DNA of 64,000 nucleotides from Photobacterium profundum (GTDB lineage: Bacteria > Pseudomonadota > Gammaproteobacteria > Enterobacterales > Vibrionaceae), in contig NZ_PYOD01000003.1 in the NCBI RefSeq assembly GCF_003026285.1, positions 372,001-436,000 on the forward strand, read 5' to 3'. Under the pieces are notes generated by a model. That model saw nothing but the letters and a program-made list of their open reading frames with translations. It was not told the origin of the DNA and ran no database searches. The position numbers and the translations under genes are program-made. Positions 36,395-45,660 of this stretch are shown here, piece by piece; the first letter of the stretch is position 1; every line of letters begins with the position of its first letter.

Positions 36395-36790
36395 GATGTA
36401 ATCTCATATCAAAAGAAAATAGTCTTAATCTGTAAACAGTGTAAGCCTTAAGACCAAAACCACATAAGATCAAGATCACACATATAGACTTTTAGTTACA
36501 CATGATCTCGAGCTAATTTGACGTAAGTCTCACTTTGCCGGTATTTATCAACAGGAACGTACCAAATCAGTAAAAATCCAGAAGGTACCATAATTATACC
36601 AATAAACACAGTGTTTACCTGTGAGCACAATAATTACCTGTGAGGGCAATGTTTACCTTTAGATCAATACTGTATTTAACACCTTTTCAGTAATAATTAT
36701 TTCACAGTAAATCATAATTCAAATTGCGGATATCTCGGGCTGTGGTAATTTACCCATATCTTTGATATCCCCCTATTTCGGAGCACATCC
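36395..36790. other. Intergenic region before nagZ
   Basis: A 396-nt AT-rich region holding promoters of the divergent DUF1097 and nagZ genes. It contains three tandem 19-bp repeat units, listed separately at 36612-36668. A GATCAAGATCACA segment near 36467-36479 weakly resembles half of a CRP-type site. No ORF was seen. Confidence 0.5.
36612..36668. repeat. Three tandem 19-bp repeats upstream of nagZ
   Basis: Units start at 36612, 36631 and 36650 with an exact 19-bp period. They share TTACCT at the same offset, and the first two share TTACCTGTGAG.GCAA. The third is diverged (TTTAGATCAA end). A period near two helical turns, 123 nt before the start codon, suggests an iterated protein-binding site. 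Confidence 0.6.
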
Positions 36791-37795
36791 ATGGGTCCAT
36801 TAATGCTTGACGTATTAGGTTATGAACTTAATGCAGAAGAACGTGAAATAATCCAACACCCAACAGTGGGAGGAATCATCTTCTTCGCCCGTAACTATCA
36901 CGATCGTGCTCAATTACGTGCTCTCACCAAAGACATTCGTAAAACGGCAGCTAAGCCCCTTCTTATTGCCGTTGATCAAGAAGGCGGACGAGTACAACGT
37001 TTTCGTGAAGAATTCACGCAGCTGCCTCCTGCTCGCGCATTCGAACAACATAACAATGGCGTTGAGCTCGCTAAAAAAGGGGGTTGGTTAATGGCTGCTG
37101 AATTACTTGCTATGGATATCGACCTAAGCCTTGCCCCTGTATTGGATCTTGGCTTTGATTGTAAGGCAATTGGTGATCGTGCTTTTTCTGACGACCCAAA
37201 GAAAATCATCAAATATGCTAGCCAATTTATTAAAGGAATGAAACAAGCAGGCATGGCAACAACGGGGAAACATTTCCCAGGTCATGGCGGTGTTATTGCT
37301 GATTCTCATCTCGAAACACCGTTTGACTCAAGAGAGAACATTAAAGAGCACGATATGATCGTGTTTAAATACCTTATTGAGAATAACTTATTAGATGCAA
37401 TGATGCCTGCGCACGTTGTATTCGATGCTTATGATAACAAACCAGCAAGTGGTTCTGATTACTGGTTAAAACAAGTATTACGCCAAGATTTACAATTTAA
37501 AGGTGTCGTATTTTCTGACGATCTAAATATGAAAGGTGCTGATGTCATGGGCAGTTACAGCGAACGCGCTATAGCGGCTCAGCAAGCTGGCTGTGACATG
37601 GTAATGCTATGCAATAATCGAGATGGTGCCATTCAGGCTTTAGACGGTCTGCCCCAAATTAATGTACCCATTCTGGATACACTGTTAAAACGACCAACAG
37701 GTGAATATCAAGAACTTATTAAAACAAGTATGTGGAAGGAGACTGAACGAGAAATTAGTCGCTTAAGTGTAGAGTGGCTTGAAAAGCACAGTTAA
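36791..37795 (+). CDS. nagZ: Beta-N-acetylhexosaminidase NagZ
   Basis: A 334-residue cytoplasmic glycoside hydrolase family 3 enzyme of peptidoglycan recycling. It cleaves N-acetylglucosamine from 1,6-anhydro-MurNAc peptides, whose products can induce AmpC beta-lactamase where AmpR is present. The signatures [13 protein letters not shown] (59-71), [14 protein letters not shown] (160-173, with the flexible-loop His/Asp catalytic dyad) and the nucleophile Asp in [11 protein letters not shown] are all visible. Length is as expected. GGAG lies eight bases before the ATG at 36791. A family-typical start (MGPLMLDV) supports this choice. Confidence 0.96.
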   Translation: MGPLMLDVLGYELNAEEREIIQHPTVGGIIFFARNYHDRAQLRALTKDIRKTAAKPLLIAVDQEGGRVQRFREEFTQLPPARAFEQHNNGVELAKKGGWLMAAELLAMDIDLSLAPVLDLGFDCKAIGDRAFSDDPKKIIKYASQFIKGMKQAGMATTGKHFPGHGGVIADSHLETPFDSRENIKEHDMIVFKYLIENNLLDAMMPAHVVFDAYDNKPASGSDYWLKQVLRQDLQFKGVVFSDDLNMKGADVMGSYSERAIAAQQAGCDMVMLCNNRDGAIQALDGLPQINVPILDTLLKRPTGEYQELIKTSMWKETEREISRLSVEWLEKHS

Positions 37796-37835
37796 TTGCA
37801 TATTTTGATAAAAAGACTTTCGCATAAAAAAGTTG

Positions 37836-38070
37836 AAGGCGAGGATTTGTTGGACTCTAGGCAAGGCACTTATTTATAGACCTAGTCGTTCTACGTTGGA
37901 ACCGCATAGAGCCCAACAAAACTCGCCCTTCGGGAGTGACTCAACGTATCTACTTCTGTGTCAAACGTGCTTGAAAGGGAATGCCACTTCTACACACATT
38001 TTCCTTGAATTAAATACGCTGATATCACTCTGAATCCTGCATCTTGAGGTGACTTGGGTATATATTAATC
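37836..38070. repeat. Probable dispersed non-coding hairpin repeat
   Basis: A 27-nt arm at 37836-37862 (AAGGCGAGGATTTGTTGGAC...) pairs with 37904-37930 (...CCCAACAAAACTCGCCCTT) at most positions, giving a long imperfect hairpin. It is followed by CGGGAGTGACTCAACGTATC and a tail ending GAGGTGACTTGGGTATATA. The structure, lack of ORF and the characteristic tail resemble intergenic repeats that I associate with Photobacterium and related Vibrionaceae; that association is from memory. It lies between nagZ and the EAL gene and could serve as their terminator. Confidence 0.55.
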
Positions 38071-38081
38071 ATCGCTACTCC

Positions 38082-39689
38082 TTACCCAACACGTAGTATC
38101 TCTTCCTCTGCTAAAGGGAGGTGCGAGGCAATCCCTTTACAGAAATAAGCAAAATCGCGAAATACCATCGGTCGCCCAAAGTAGTAACCTTGTTGTAAAT
38201 ACACACCTTGTTCAGCTAAATATTCAGACTGCTCTTTTGTTTCAACACCTTCGGCAATCATTTCCATTCCGGCTTGTCTACCAAATGCAATAATCGAATC
38301 CAATAGAGATAATTTGATATCTGACGTGCCTATATTTTCAACGAACATTTTATCAATTTTAAGACTTCTAATATTTAGCTCTTGTATATAACTGAACCCA
38401 CCATAACCCGTACCAGCATCATCTAGCTTCACATCAATACCTTTATCTCTTAGATATTCGATGACATCAAATGCCATCGTTAAATTGTTAAACGGTTTAC
38501 GCTCGGTCACTTCAAAAGCTAACTGTGTGGCCTCTAATTTTGAGAATCTTAATAAATCGAGTGAACGATCAATGATTTCAATACTTTCTAATTGTTCAGG
38601 TACCACATTAATACTAATAATCTGCTTTGTGTTTTGCCAATTCAGCTTACCAATTTCATCAATTGCTTTTTTAATTAATTGTTCTGTTATGGGTAATATT
38701 TGACCACTTTTTTCGACATATGGAATGAATTCCATCGGGGAAATCAATTCTTGCCCCGGTCGCTTCCAACGAGCAAGCATTTCGCAACCATACAATGATT
38801 GGCTCGTTACATTCACAATAGGTTGATAGTAAGGAACAAACTCTTTATTAACTAAACCTTGCTCAACCATTGAATGTAATGACATTCTTCGTCGATCAAA
38901 TAGTCGGTGTATCGCAATAAATAGAATACCAACCCCCCCGCCCAATAGAAATAAAGGTAACCATAGTGCATCTCTATATTTTGCTAATAGTTCAGGTTTT
39001 ACAAAAGTATCAATACGAAGATTATTCGCAAACTCAGAGCTCATTAATGGCTTTATCTCTAATAAAGAAGCATCACCACGCCAAAACGATGTTGCCGGGT
39101 GATCAGTTGAAGTTATTGAACTTAGCACGCAATTATCACAATATTTATTTGTCAATATATCGAAAATCAACGGTTCCATATGGACCAGCATTGAGCCTCG
39201 TTTATCTTTCCACTCTACAACCAGCAGGTTTTCCATATCACCTAATTCAGAGGTTACCCACAAAGAAAGATTTGTACTCAGCTGATCAATTAATGGTAAC
39301 AATTTACTTTCTGCACCAGCCCCTTTAAAGCTTGTGCACTGCTCGCCATCATTTGTTGTTAATGTAATACGGCGAATAAAGTAATCGTTATAAACAACTT
39401 GTTGAATTTTATTGTCATCTAAAGCTTTACAATTAAATTGAAAATTATCAGAAATTCCTTTCATCATTGGATGATAATTATCAATTCTAAGCATATATGT
39501 ATTAAGAAGATCTTTAGAATCAGAGCTGATCACATAAGAAAGTTGTACACGAGAAAAGAAGCTTGCAGATAACGAGAAGAGAAAAGCTAACCCTACCACG
39601 AGAGAGAGTGATAAAAATTCCATTCTACATTTTTTAAACCAATCATCCTTTTTAACACCTTTAACCCTCAACTTATTACTAACACACAT
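38082..39689 (-). CDS. CSS-motif EAL-domain cyclic-di-GMP phosphodiesterase
   Basis: A 535-residue membrane protein. It has a TM helix (about 24-48), a periplasmic CSS-type sensor domain (about 50-240, with the redox cysteines in NFQCKAL-like and DGEQCTS segments), a second TM helix (about 243-262), then the EAL domain (about 285-525). The EAL motif reads EML in GCEMLARW. Other catalytic blocks are present: SINVVPEQL, FEVTERKPF, KLDDAGTGYGGFSYI, LKIDKMFV and MIAEGVET. In the PdeC type of this family, disulfide state in the periplasm controls c-di-GMP breakdown. An alternative start a few codons in (about MEFLSLSL) is possible. Confidence 0.88.
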   Translation of the reverse strand: MCVSNKLRVKGVKKDDWFKKCRMEFLSLSLVVGLAFLFSLSASFFSRVQLSYVISSDSKDLLNTYMLRIDNYHPMMKGISDNFQFNCKALDDNKIQQVVYNDYFIRRITLTTNDGEQCTSFKGAGAESKLLPLIDQLSTNLSLWVTSELGDMENLLVVEWKDKRGSMLVHMEPLIFDILTNKYCDNCVLSSITSTDHPATSFWRGDASLLEIKPLMSSEFANNLRIDTFVKPELLAKYRDALWLPLFLLGGGVGILFIAIHRLFDRRRMSLHSMVEQGLVNKEFVPYYQPIVNVTSQSLYGCEMLARWKRPGQELISPMEFIPYVEKSGQILPITEQLIKKAIDEIGKLNWQNTKQIISINVVPEQLESIEIIDRSLDLLRFSKLEATQLAFEVTERKPFNNLTMAFDVIEYLRDKGIDVKLDDAGTGYGGFSYIQELNIRSLKIDKMFVENIGTSDIKLSLLDSIIAFGRQAGMEMIAEGVETKEQSEYLAEQGVYLQQGYYFGRPMVFRDFAYFCKGIASHLPLAEEEILRVG

Positions 39690-40027
39690 AGCTCTTGAAC
39701 CTTCGTAATCATGCCTTACTTAGCAAAGCACCATCGTCTCAATAACTTGTTAACGAATAACTATTGAGTTCAATCATAATAATTGACTCACTTTATTCAC
39801 TCCCGCGCTGAGAAACAAGCGATTACTTGAATATGTATGCGATATAGATCACGACTCTAACAATAAAATTCTCAACGAAAAAAAAGTGTCAAATTTATCG
39901 TAACCGTTTGATAAATATAACAGTTAAATAATTCTATAGAGGAATAACAGAAAGGAATGCAGCGAATTAATTGACGATAAATCATACGAGAAAGGAATAG
40001 AAAGCGCTTAGAGCAGCGCCTTATCTT
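39690..40027. other. Intergenic region, no gene seen
   Basis: AT-rich non-coding stretch upstream of the EAL gene, containing its promoter. Near 40000-40022 a weak stem (AAGCGC with GCGCCTT) may end the 34-residue gene transcribed from 40132. Nothing else was recognised. Confidence 0.4.
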
Positions 40028-40132
40028 TTAAAGGGCATCACGAGAACGATCAATTCCTTTAGTACACTTTTTTTCTTTTACGATGATGAAAGCAGCACCG
40101 ATGATAAAGGCTAAAACTAAAATGATTTCCAT
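40028..40132 (-). CDS. Putative 34-residue single-span membrane protein
   Basis: A short ORF from ATG 40132 to TAA 40028-40030, preceded by AGGTG five bases before the start. The product is MEIILVLAFIIGAAFIIV (one hydrophobic helix, about 2-18) followed by the basic/charged cytoplasmic tail KEKKCTKGIDRSRDAL. This positive-inside layout is typical of small bacterial membrane proteins. I do not recognise a family. It stands alone in a 900-nt gap between two minus-strand genes. Support is by ribosome-binding site and composition only. Confidence 0.55.
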   Translation of the reverse strand: MEIILVLAFIIGAAFIIVKEKKCTKGIDRSRDAL

Positions 40133-40559
40133 AAAACACCTATAAGGTCGCAGTTATAAGTCACTAACATGGCTGTTAGTTAAATTTATTTACGTTGCCT
40201 CAAAGTCATTTGTAACAAAACATTTTAAAGAGGCAGGGGAAGATACCCCATTTCATTGATATTTGCACGAAAAAATATCAATTCAAAGCCACTAATTTTA
40301 ACATCTCGAATACAGAACTTTAATTCAATCATATTAAATGACTTACAATACCTATTCTATCATATTAAATATCAATATAATTATAGCAAAAGAAAAACTT
40401 TTTTAAGTACATTAAATATATTAATGATCTAGAACAAACAATCTCATTTTTATAACGTTAATAGACCTGCATAACATTTGATTGTTATATCTTTTTTTGT
40501 TTTATTTGCCACGCCGTGAACTGTAACTTATCGTTACATAAAATATCATACTGAAAACT
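40133..40559. other. AT-rich intergenic region, no gene seen
   Basis: About 430 nt of very AT-rich sequence between the 34-residue gene and the terminator of the cation transporter gene. No ORF with a ribosome-binding site and no strong hairpin was found. Confidence 0.4.
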
Positions 40560-40583
40560 AAAATACGGCTTTCGCCGTATTTT
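40560..40583. terminator. Terminator of the CDF transporter gene
   Basis: Ten-bp perfect stem AAAATACGGC/GCCGTATTTT with a TTTC loop. It is 31 nt after the stop of the minus-strand transporter gene, and the T-run serves either strand. Confidence 0.9.
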
Positions 40584-40614
40584 GCAGTTGTCTAGGTTAC
40601 CTCACCGACCAATA

Positions 40615-41529
40615 TTACAACCACCGCTCTTGACCTGTAAAGCTAACAGATAACCATGTTTCGCCCAGATCATCAGATAACTCATCCCAGATGATTTGAC
40701 GTATATGGTCTTGGCGCTTTGTCGTCCATAACGAGTCATCTTTCACTAAGATATTAATCTCAAGATCATACTGCCGACCCGTCTTAGCAAGGTGATGTGT
40801 ATATCCATCAAAACGGTATGCTTTTGAGAGCCTTTCTATTGTACGATCTACATGACGTTGTGCTTTGTTTTGTGGTGCGACTAATAGCACCTCTTTAAAG
40901 TTACGGCGTAATACTTTGATCGGCAATATTGAAGCAGCGATAGAAAGAGTTGAAACTAAAATCGGATCGATATAAGCGTTCCAGCGGGTATACCCCATAG
41001 AATCGAATGTGAGTACTAAAATAAAACCCACTAAAATGGCTGCACTCAAAATACCATCAACTAGCCATTCCTGAGAATCGACTTTAACAAGCTCTGAATC
41101 AACACTTTTAGCGATAGATGTTTCAACAAAATAAATACCAAAACAGCAGATTGTAGAAAGCACCGCATATATCAATGCATGCTCTAAGACGATCTCATGC
41201 CCACCATCAATGATAGTCTTTACACCACTTAAAAATGCAAATAGACAAGTAATTAAAATAAGTAAGCCATTAATTACATTAATAAGTGGCTCTATATGGG
41301 CATAACCAAATTGAAATTGTTTGTCATCAGGTTTTGTTACTAGATATGCAGTATAAAGGCTTAATCCAGTCATCCCCATACTTAAAAGTGAAAACATACC
41401 ATCAAGTAAAATTGCATTTGAATCTACATAAAGTCCGTAGCCAATACCTAAGCTTGCCACTAAAACAGTGCCAGCTAAAGATAACTTTAATGCCATTCGC
41501 TCTTTACTAATTTTACGACTAATAGTCAT
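40615..41529 (-). CDS. Cation diffusion facilitator family transporter
   Basis: A 304-residue CDF-type protein with six membrane helices and a C-terminal cytoplasmic domain from about residue 215. Helix 2 has LLDGMFSLLSMGMTG and helix 5 has SQEWLVDGILSA, holding the Asp residues that form the transmembrane metal site in this family. FGYAHIEPLINVINGL between helices 2 and 3 is a family signature. Such proteins export Zn2+, Fe2+, Mn2+ or similar ions in exchange for protons; which metal cannot be told. A GGAG-like AGGAATT precedes the start. It is a single gene. Confidence 0.85.
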   Translation of the reverse strand: MTISRKISKERMALKLSLAGTVLVASLGIGYGLYVDSNAILLDGMFSLLSMGMTGLSLYTAYLVTKPDDKQFQFGYAHIEPLINVINGLLILITCLFAFLSGVKTIIDGGHEIVLEHALIYAVLSTICCFGIYFVETSIAKSVDSELVKVDSQEWLVDGILSAAILVGFILVLTFDSMGYTRWNAYIDPILVSTLSIAASILPIKVLRRNFKEVLLVAPQNKAQRHVDRTIERLSKAYRFDGYTHHLAKTGRQYDLEINILVKDDSLWTTKRQDHIRQIIWDELSDDLGETWLSVSFTGQERWL

Positions 41530-41693
41530 AAATTCCTCCAGCTAACTCTCTTCATTGATTAAAGAAGAGTTGTTGTTCATAGTGTTACTCCACAGTAACA
41601 CTAATTTTGCTTGTTAGTAAAATGTAACTGAATATGGCATTTGTACCATTAAAACGTTAGAAGCATCATCTTTTTAGGTATGACTGTGGGCCA

Positions 41694-42128
41694 TTACAAC
41701 TGTAGTGCATCGTCTAGCCATTGGCAGAACTCCTTCTTTCTTAATCCCGTATTCAATACTGCTTGCTGCCTACCCTTTTTAAACACTATAACGGTAGGTA
41801 CACCGCGGACTCTATATTTAGTCGCAATCGCTTTATTTTGTACACTATTAACACGTAAAAAACGTAGTTTTGACTGACGTTCAGAGGCTACTTTTTCGAA
41901 AATTGGTTTAAATGTATTACACGGAGAACAATTAGGCCCCCAAAATGCGACAACGACAGGCTTTGGGCTTAAAACCAATTTGTCGAAATTTTGTGTATTA
42001 GCCTCAACAGGTTTCCCGTCAAGTAACGGCTTTCGGCAATATTCACAAGAGACCGTATTAGACAGTGATTGCGGTGAGATCGCATTTGCTTTATTACAGT
42101 GTGGGCAATCAACAGTAATTAATTTCAT
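41694..42128 (-). CDS. trxC: Thioredoxin 2-like protein with CSPC active site
   Basis: A 144-residue zinc-containing thioredoxin. The N-terminal zinc ribbon has Cys8, Cys11, Cys28 and Cys31 (CPHC and CEYC), and the thioredoxin domain follows from about residue 45. The redox site is WGPNCSPC (Cys67 and Cys70) instead of the common WCGPC, and the usual tryptophan before the first cysteine is Asn. The cis-Pro region VRGVPTVIVFKKG is normal. The role is cytoplasmic protein disulfide reduction, often under oxidative stress. The variant active site would be expected to shift its redox potential. Confidence 0.85.
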   Translation of the reverse strand: MKLITVDCPHCNKANAISPQSLSNTVSCEYCRKPLLDGKPVEANTQNFDKLVLSPKPVVVAFWGPNCSPCNTFKPIFEKVASERQSKLRFLRVNSVQNKAIATKYRVRGVPTVIVFKKGRQQAVLNTGLRKKEFCQWLDDALQL

Positions 42129-42222
42129 TTATATTTCCATCGCACTCGCCATCGCTGGGTATAAGTGCTTATTCATTTTTAATGCCTAAACAATACTGAC
42201 CTTGCACAAGCGCATCAAGTCT

Positions 42223-42678
42223 TTATTCCTCCAGCCTTTGCAATTCTATCCGCTCAAGGTCGTTGTAGAAGGTGAGCAGTTTTGCTCGACTAACATTATA
42301 TTTAAAATTATTGCTTTCACAAACGTCGACGGAATAATCTTGGTTTTTATAATTTTTGGTTTTGTCGTAGACACAAGTCGCTAACTGCTCACATGCCATA
42401 TCTCTTTCTGTTCGAAGTAGAGCCCAATGATTAGAGAAATCCTTTAAAGCAAAATTGAGCTGGTTATAATTTTCTGTCGTTATTTCTGGTTTTAATATCA
42501 CCAATTCACGTTGCCTTTCATTAATAAATTTATCAAAGGAAACGGAAAGATTGGAGACAGAATGGCTATTGCATTCCTCTTCTATAAACTGACTCTGTTG
42601 GCTTAAACGATTATTTTCATGAGGTTGAGAGCTGCAAGCAACCAGAAAAAATGAGAAAAAAAAAGAATACGCTTTCAT
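42223..42678 (-). CDS. Hypothetical lipoprotein
   Basis: A 151-residue predicted lipoprotein. The signal MKAYSFFFSFFLVAC ends in a lipobox LVAC with Cys15 lipidated. The mature part is charged, largely helical, and has four further cysteines (in EECNS, MACEQL, ATCVYD and DVCES) that could pair. The open frame starts at 42714, but ATG 42678 gives a proper signal and was chosen. I do not recognise the family. It follows trxC upstream in the same direction with a 94-nt gap, and no shared terminator is evident. Confidence 0.65.
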   Translation of the reverse strand: MKAYSFFFSFFLVACSSQPHENNRLSQQSQFIEEECNSHSVSNLSVSFDKFINERQRELVILKPEITTENYNQLNFALKDFSNHWALLRTERDMACEQLATCVYDKTKNYKNQDYSVDVCESNNFKYNVSRAKLLTFYNDLERIELQRLEE

Positions 42679-42917
42679 AACACACCACAAAAAGTTAAGA
42701 GCATCCAATGCCAAACCAAACTGATTTAATAAGTATCGACGATTTCCACTAAAAAGTATGATTTCCCTTAATAATTCTTACTTTTGGGGCAAGAAATTTA
42801 AATATTGAGTGACTCATTATTTATCATAATCATATGTTATTGAACACGTTATTACTCTCCCCTTACTAATAAGTAACGATTTTTCACCTTCTATTTTAAG
42901 CTTCAATTTGCTCGCAC

Positions 42918-42946
42918 AAAAAAACCGGAACCTTTCGATTCCGGTT
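42918..42946 (-). terminator. Terminator of the VC0807-family gene
   Basis: Eight-bp stem AACCGGAA/TTCCGGTT (42923-42930, 42939-42946) followed on the minus strand by seven T. Confidence 0.9.
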
Positions 42947-42983
42947 ATCTCGTTTAAACAATAGAGCTACTGTGTCGTTTCTA

Positions 42984-43670
42984 CTATTTTGTATTGAATA
43001 TTTGCTCTGTTTCAAGCTGTGTCATTTGGCGAATCTGACGCCAAACAAAATAGAAAATCCCCATCATCATCAACATTGATGGAATCGCAATTACGGGATA
43101 ACTCATCAATGTTAAACGACCTAACTCTTCATTAAAGCCTGCTGTACCTGCAGGGCTAGTGACGATAACGGTTGCAAGTATGTAATTCATAACTGATGAA
43201 AAAACAAATGTACTCGCAAACAAGTAGTTTGATTGCATTAAACAACGATCAAACTTAGCTTGCTGGTTTGTTTCAGCAAGACGTTCTTTGATGGTCGGTA
43301 AATTAAGTACTTTCTCATTTAACAGTAACTTACTCACTACTGGATATTTAGTAAAAGTTGAAATGAACACACCAAGACCAATTAGCCCAGGGATAAATGC
43401 TTCTTTAATCGCTAGCCACTTGGTATCAAGCTCTAGCAGTCCAATACCACCCGTGAGTAACACGCTAACGAAGCCAAGTAACGAAATGAAATTGAATTTC
43501 TTATATCTAATGAGTTCATAACCACCAAATATAATTGGAAATGCTAATGCTACAACCAGTGCACCTACAGATCCAAGGTATTCATCACCACTCAACTTCA
43601 TCAAAACCACAGAGGGAATGATAATGTTAAAGATTAAATCACTAAATGGGTTTGCTTTTTTTTCAGCCAT
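42984..43670 (-). CDS. VC0807 family membrane protein
   Basis: A 228-residue protein with about six hydrophobic helices. The opening NPFSDLIFNIIIPSVVLMKLSG, the ALAFPIIFGGYELIRYKKFNF block and LLTGGIGLLELDTKWLAIKEAFIPG match the family named after Vibrio cholerae VC0807. Its function is unknown; it resembles intracellular septation/intermembrane-type membrane proteins only in general layout. It is a single gene with a clear terminator. An AAAGAGATT ribosome-binding region precedes the start. Confidence 0.75.
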   Translation of the reverse strand: MAEKKANPFSDLIFNIIIPSVVLMKLSGDEYLGSVGALVVALAFPIIFGGYELIRYKKFNFISLLGFVSVLLTGGIGLLELDTKWLAIKEAFIPGLIGLGVFISTFTKYPVVSKLLLNEKVLNLPTIKERLAETNQQAKFDRCLMQSNYLFASTFVFSSVMNYILATVIVTSPAGTAGFNEELGRLTLMSYPVIAIPSMLMMMGIFYFVWRQIRQMTQLETEQIFNTK

Positions 43671-44117
43671 AATCTCTTTCTAACATTACTTAAACATTAA
43701 TTCTTGCCCATTGTTCCGCTATTTTTACGCGCTGTAAAGAAGAAGAGCGTTACAAAGCATGAAGCACCTCTTTAAACGAGTCATAAAATGAAGCAAAACA
43801 CAGCATGAACGCTAGTCTATAGCTAAGATCTGTTGCTCTTTAAGCATTGTAGTTGTAAATACCACAAAACGTCAGCAGCAACTTTATGAAGGTATAACAA
43901 TGCCTAAAGAATAAAACGCCTCATTCATAATGCTGAACCATGTGGTAAATACTCGACTAAACGGCCTTTTTTAACAAAAACAATCGACATCTTAAGTCAC
44001 ATTCACTACCGTGCTCAATAATATCAATCTGTTAAGTAAGCATTAGACTATACCCAAGTTACAAACTGGGATGTCTGTTTATACAAACTATTATTCGGCT
44101 CAACATAGAAGTACTTT
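43671..44117. other. Intergenic region before the MATE gene
   Basis: Non-coding, 447 nt, with divergent promoters. Near 44050-44060 the sequence TATACCCAAGTTAC resembles the reverse complement of the last bases of the hairpin repeat at 37836-38070, perhaps a remnant of such an element. No gene was seen. Confidence 0.4.
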
Positions 44118-45455
44118 ATGTCAATTACAGCATCTAATAACTCGCAACCATTATCACTTCGCGATGCATCCATTTTTAGTTTGTTTTGGCGTTATACCTT
44201 GCCAACCATCGCCGCAATGCTTGTTACGGGCATCTATGTTGCCATTGATGGGATGTTTGTTGGGCATTTTATTGGTGAACAAGGGCTAGCGGCTATTATG
44301 CTTGGCTACCCTATTGGTTCAACGCTTTATGCCGTTGGTGCAATGATTGGTATGGGGGCGTCAGCGCTTGTATCTATAAAGTTAGGACAAAATGATACCG
44401 CCCAAGCACGAAAAATCGTTGGGAATGCGCTCATTCTCAGCATTTTGGCTTCAGCGTTACTCTGTGTTATCGGTCTGTTGTATGGCCGAGATATTCTACT
44501 TTGGGTCGGTGCCGAGGGTCTGATTCTTGAAATGGCGTCTGATTATCTATTCTGGTATTTCTTGATGGGATCATTTGCCGTTATCTCTATGGCGTTTTCA
44601 TCACTTTTGCGAAACGACGGCCAACCCAAGCGTGTCACCTATATTATGATATTCGGTGGTATATTTAACATCGTTTTAGATTGGTTGCTTATCGTTGTTT
44701 TTCCTTACGCCTTAACGGGTGCTGCTATTGCGACTATGCTCTCTCAAGCAGCAACTTGCCTACTCTGCTTACAACACTTTTTTAGCGATAAAAGCACGCT
44801 ACGCATTGGCTGGGACAGTATTTACTTAAAGCTTGATACCGTAATTCAGATATTACGACTGGGTACTTCAAGCTTACTAATGTACTTATACCTATCGGTT
44901 GTACTGGTTCTGCACAATAAAGCATTTCTATGGGTTGGTGATGCAATTCATGTTGCTGCTTATGGCATCGTTAGCTATACGGAAGCTTTCTTCTATTTGA
45001 TTTTTGAAGGCATTGCGCTCGGCATTCAACCCATCACCAGTTACAACACAGGTGCAGGACTTCATGCTCGCGTAATTCAAGCGCGCAATATCGCATTCGG
45101 CGTAACACTCTTTATTGCGTTAATTGGTCTCTTGGTTATTTATGGTTTATCCGATTGGGTGGTATACCTGTTTGCGGGGGATAACCCTACGCTTAAACCT
45201 GAAGCAATTAATGGTATGTACCGTTATTTCTGGGGATTGCCAATGGAAGGGTTATTACTCGTTGGTGCTACGTACTTCCAATCAATTAACAAAGCGAAAG
45301 AAGCATCGATACTCACAGGTGGAAAGCTAATTTTCATTTCAGTTTTTATCTTCGTACTCGCTAAGTATTTTGGCGTAAATGGTGTTTGGGTTGCCTTACC
45401 CATTTGCAGCGCAATACTGACAAGTTGGATGATTTACGCGTTAAAGAAGCAATAA
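44118..45455 (+). CDS. MATE family efflux transporter
   Basis: A 445-residue transporter with twelve hydrophobic helices in two similar halves. Family features include FWRYTLPTIAAMLVTGIYVAIDGMFVGHFIG (helix 1 region), the GMGASALVSIKLGQND loop, LRNDGQPKRVTYIMIFGGIFNIVLDWLLIVVF and, in the second half, FEGIALGIQPITSYNTGAG. It most resembles the MepA/DinF-like branch, which exports drugs or metabolites using Na+ or H+ gradients. The substrate is not predictable. A long hairpin (45465-45517) follows the stop codon. Confidence 0.9.
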   Translation: MSITASNNSQPLSLRDASIFSLFWRYTLPTIAAMLVTGIYVAIDGMFVGHFIGEQGLAAIMLGYPIGSTLYAVGAMIGMGASALVSIKLGQNDTAQARKIVGNALILSILASALLCVIGLLYGRDILLWVGAEGLILEMASDYLFWYFLMGSFAVISMAFSSLLRNDGQPKRVTYIMIFGGIFNIVLDWLLIVVFPYALTGAAIATMLSQAATCLLCLQHFFSDKSTLRIGWDSIYLKLDTVIQILRLGTSSLLMYLYLSVVLVLHNKAFLWVGDAIHVAAYGIVSYTEAFFYLIFEGIALGIQPITSYNTGAGLHARVIQARNIAFGVTLFIALIGLLVIYGLSDWVVYLFAGDNPTLKPEAINGMYRYFWGLPMEGLLLVGATYFQSINKAKEASILTGGKLIFISVFIFVLAKYFGVNGVWVALPICSAILTSWMIYALKKQ

Positions 45456-45464
45456 GAACAAATG

Positions 45465-45517
45465 CCGATATTACGAACAATATACCGAAGCAATCGTTTC
45501 GCTGTTCGTAATATCGG
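45465..45517. repeat. 15-bp perfect inverted repeat after the MATE gene
   Basis: CCGATATTACGAACA (45465-45479) and TGTTCGTAATATCGG (45503-45517) are exact complements with a 23-nt loop that contains a further CGAA/TTCG pair. It starts 10 nt after the stop codon but lacks a T-run, so it is either a poor terminator or a small mobile or regulatory repeat. Confidence 0.7.
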
Positions 45518-45660
45518 TAAAGTCTTTCGTAAAACTGAATTTGACGCAACAAAAATATGATATTGCTCACGTTTTATTAGTAAGCTACAAAATACTAATT
45601 TTCAACGACGACTGAATGCGTATTATCAGCGTCATCTTTGTCGACTCTGAGTAGTTATCG

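Noticed and set aside
44049..44062. Second copy of the dispersed repeat near the MATE gene
   Set aside because: Only about a dozen bases match the end of the element, too few to call a copy.
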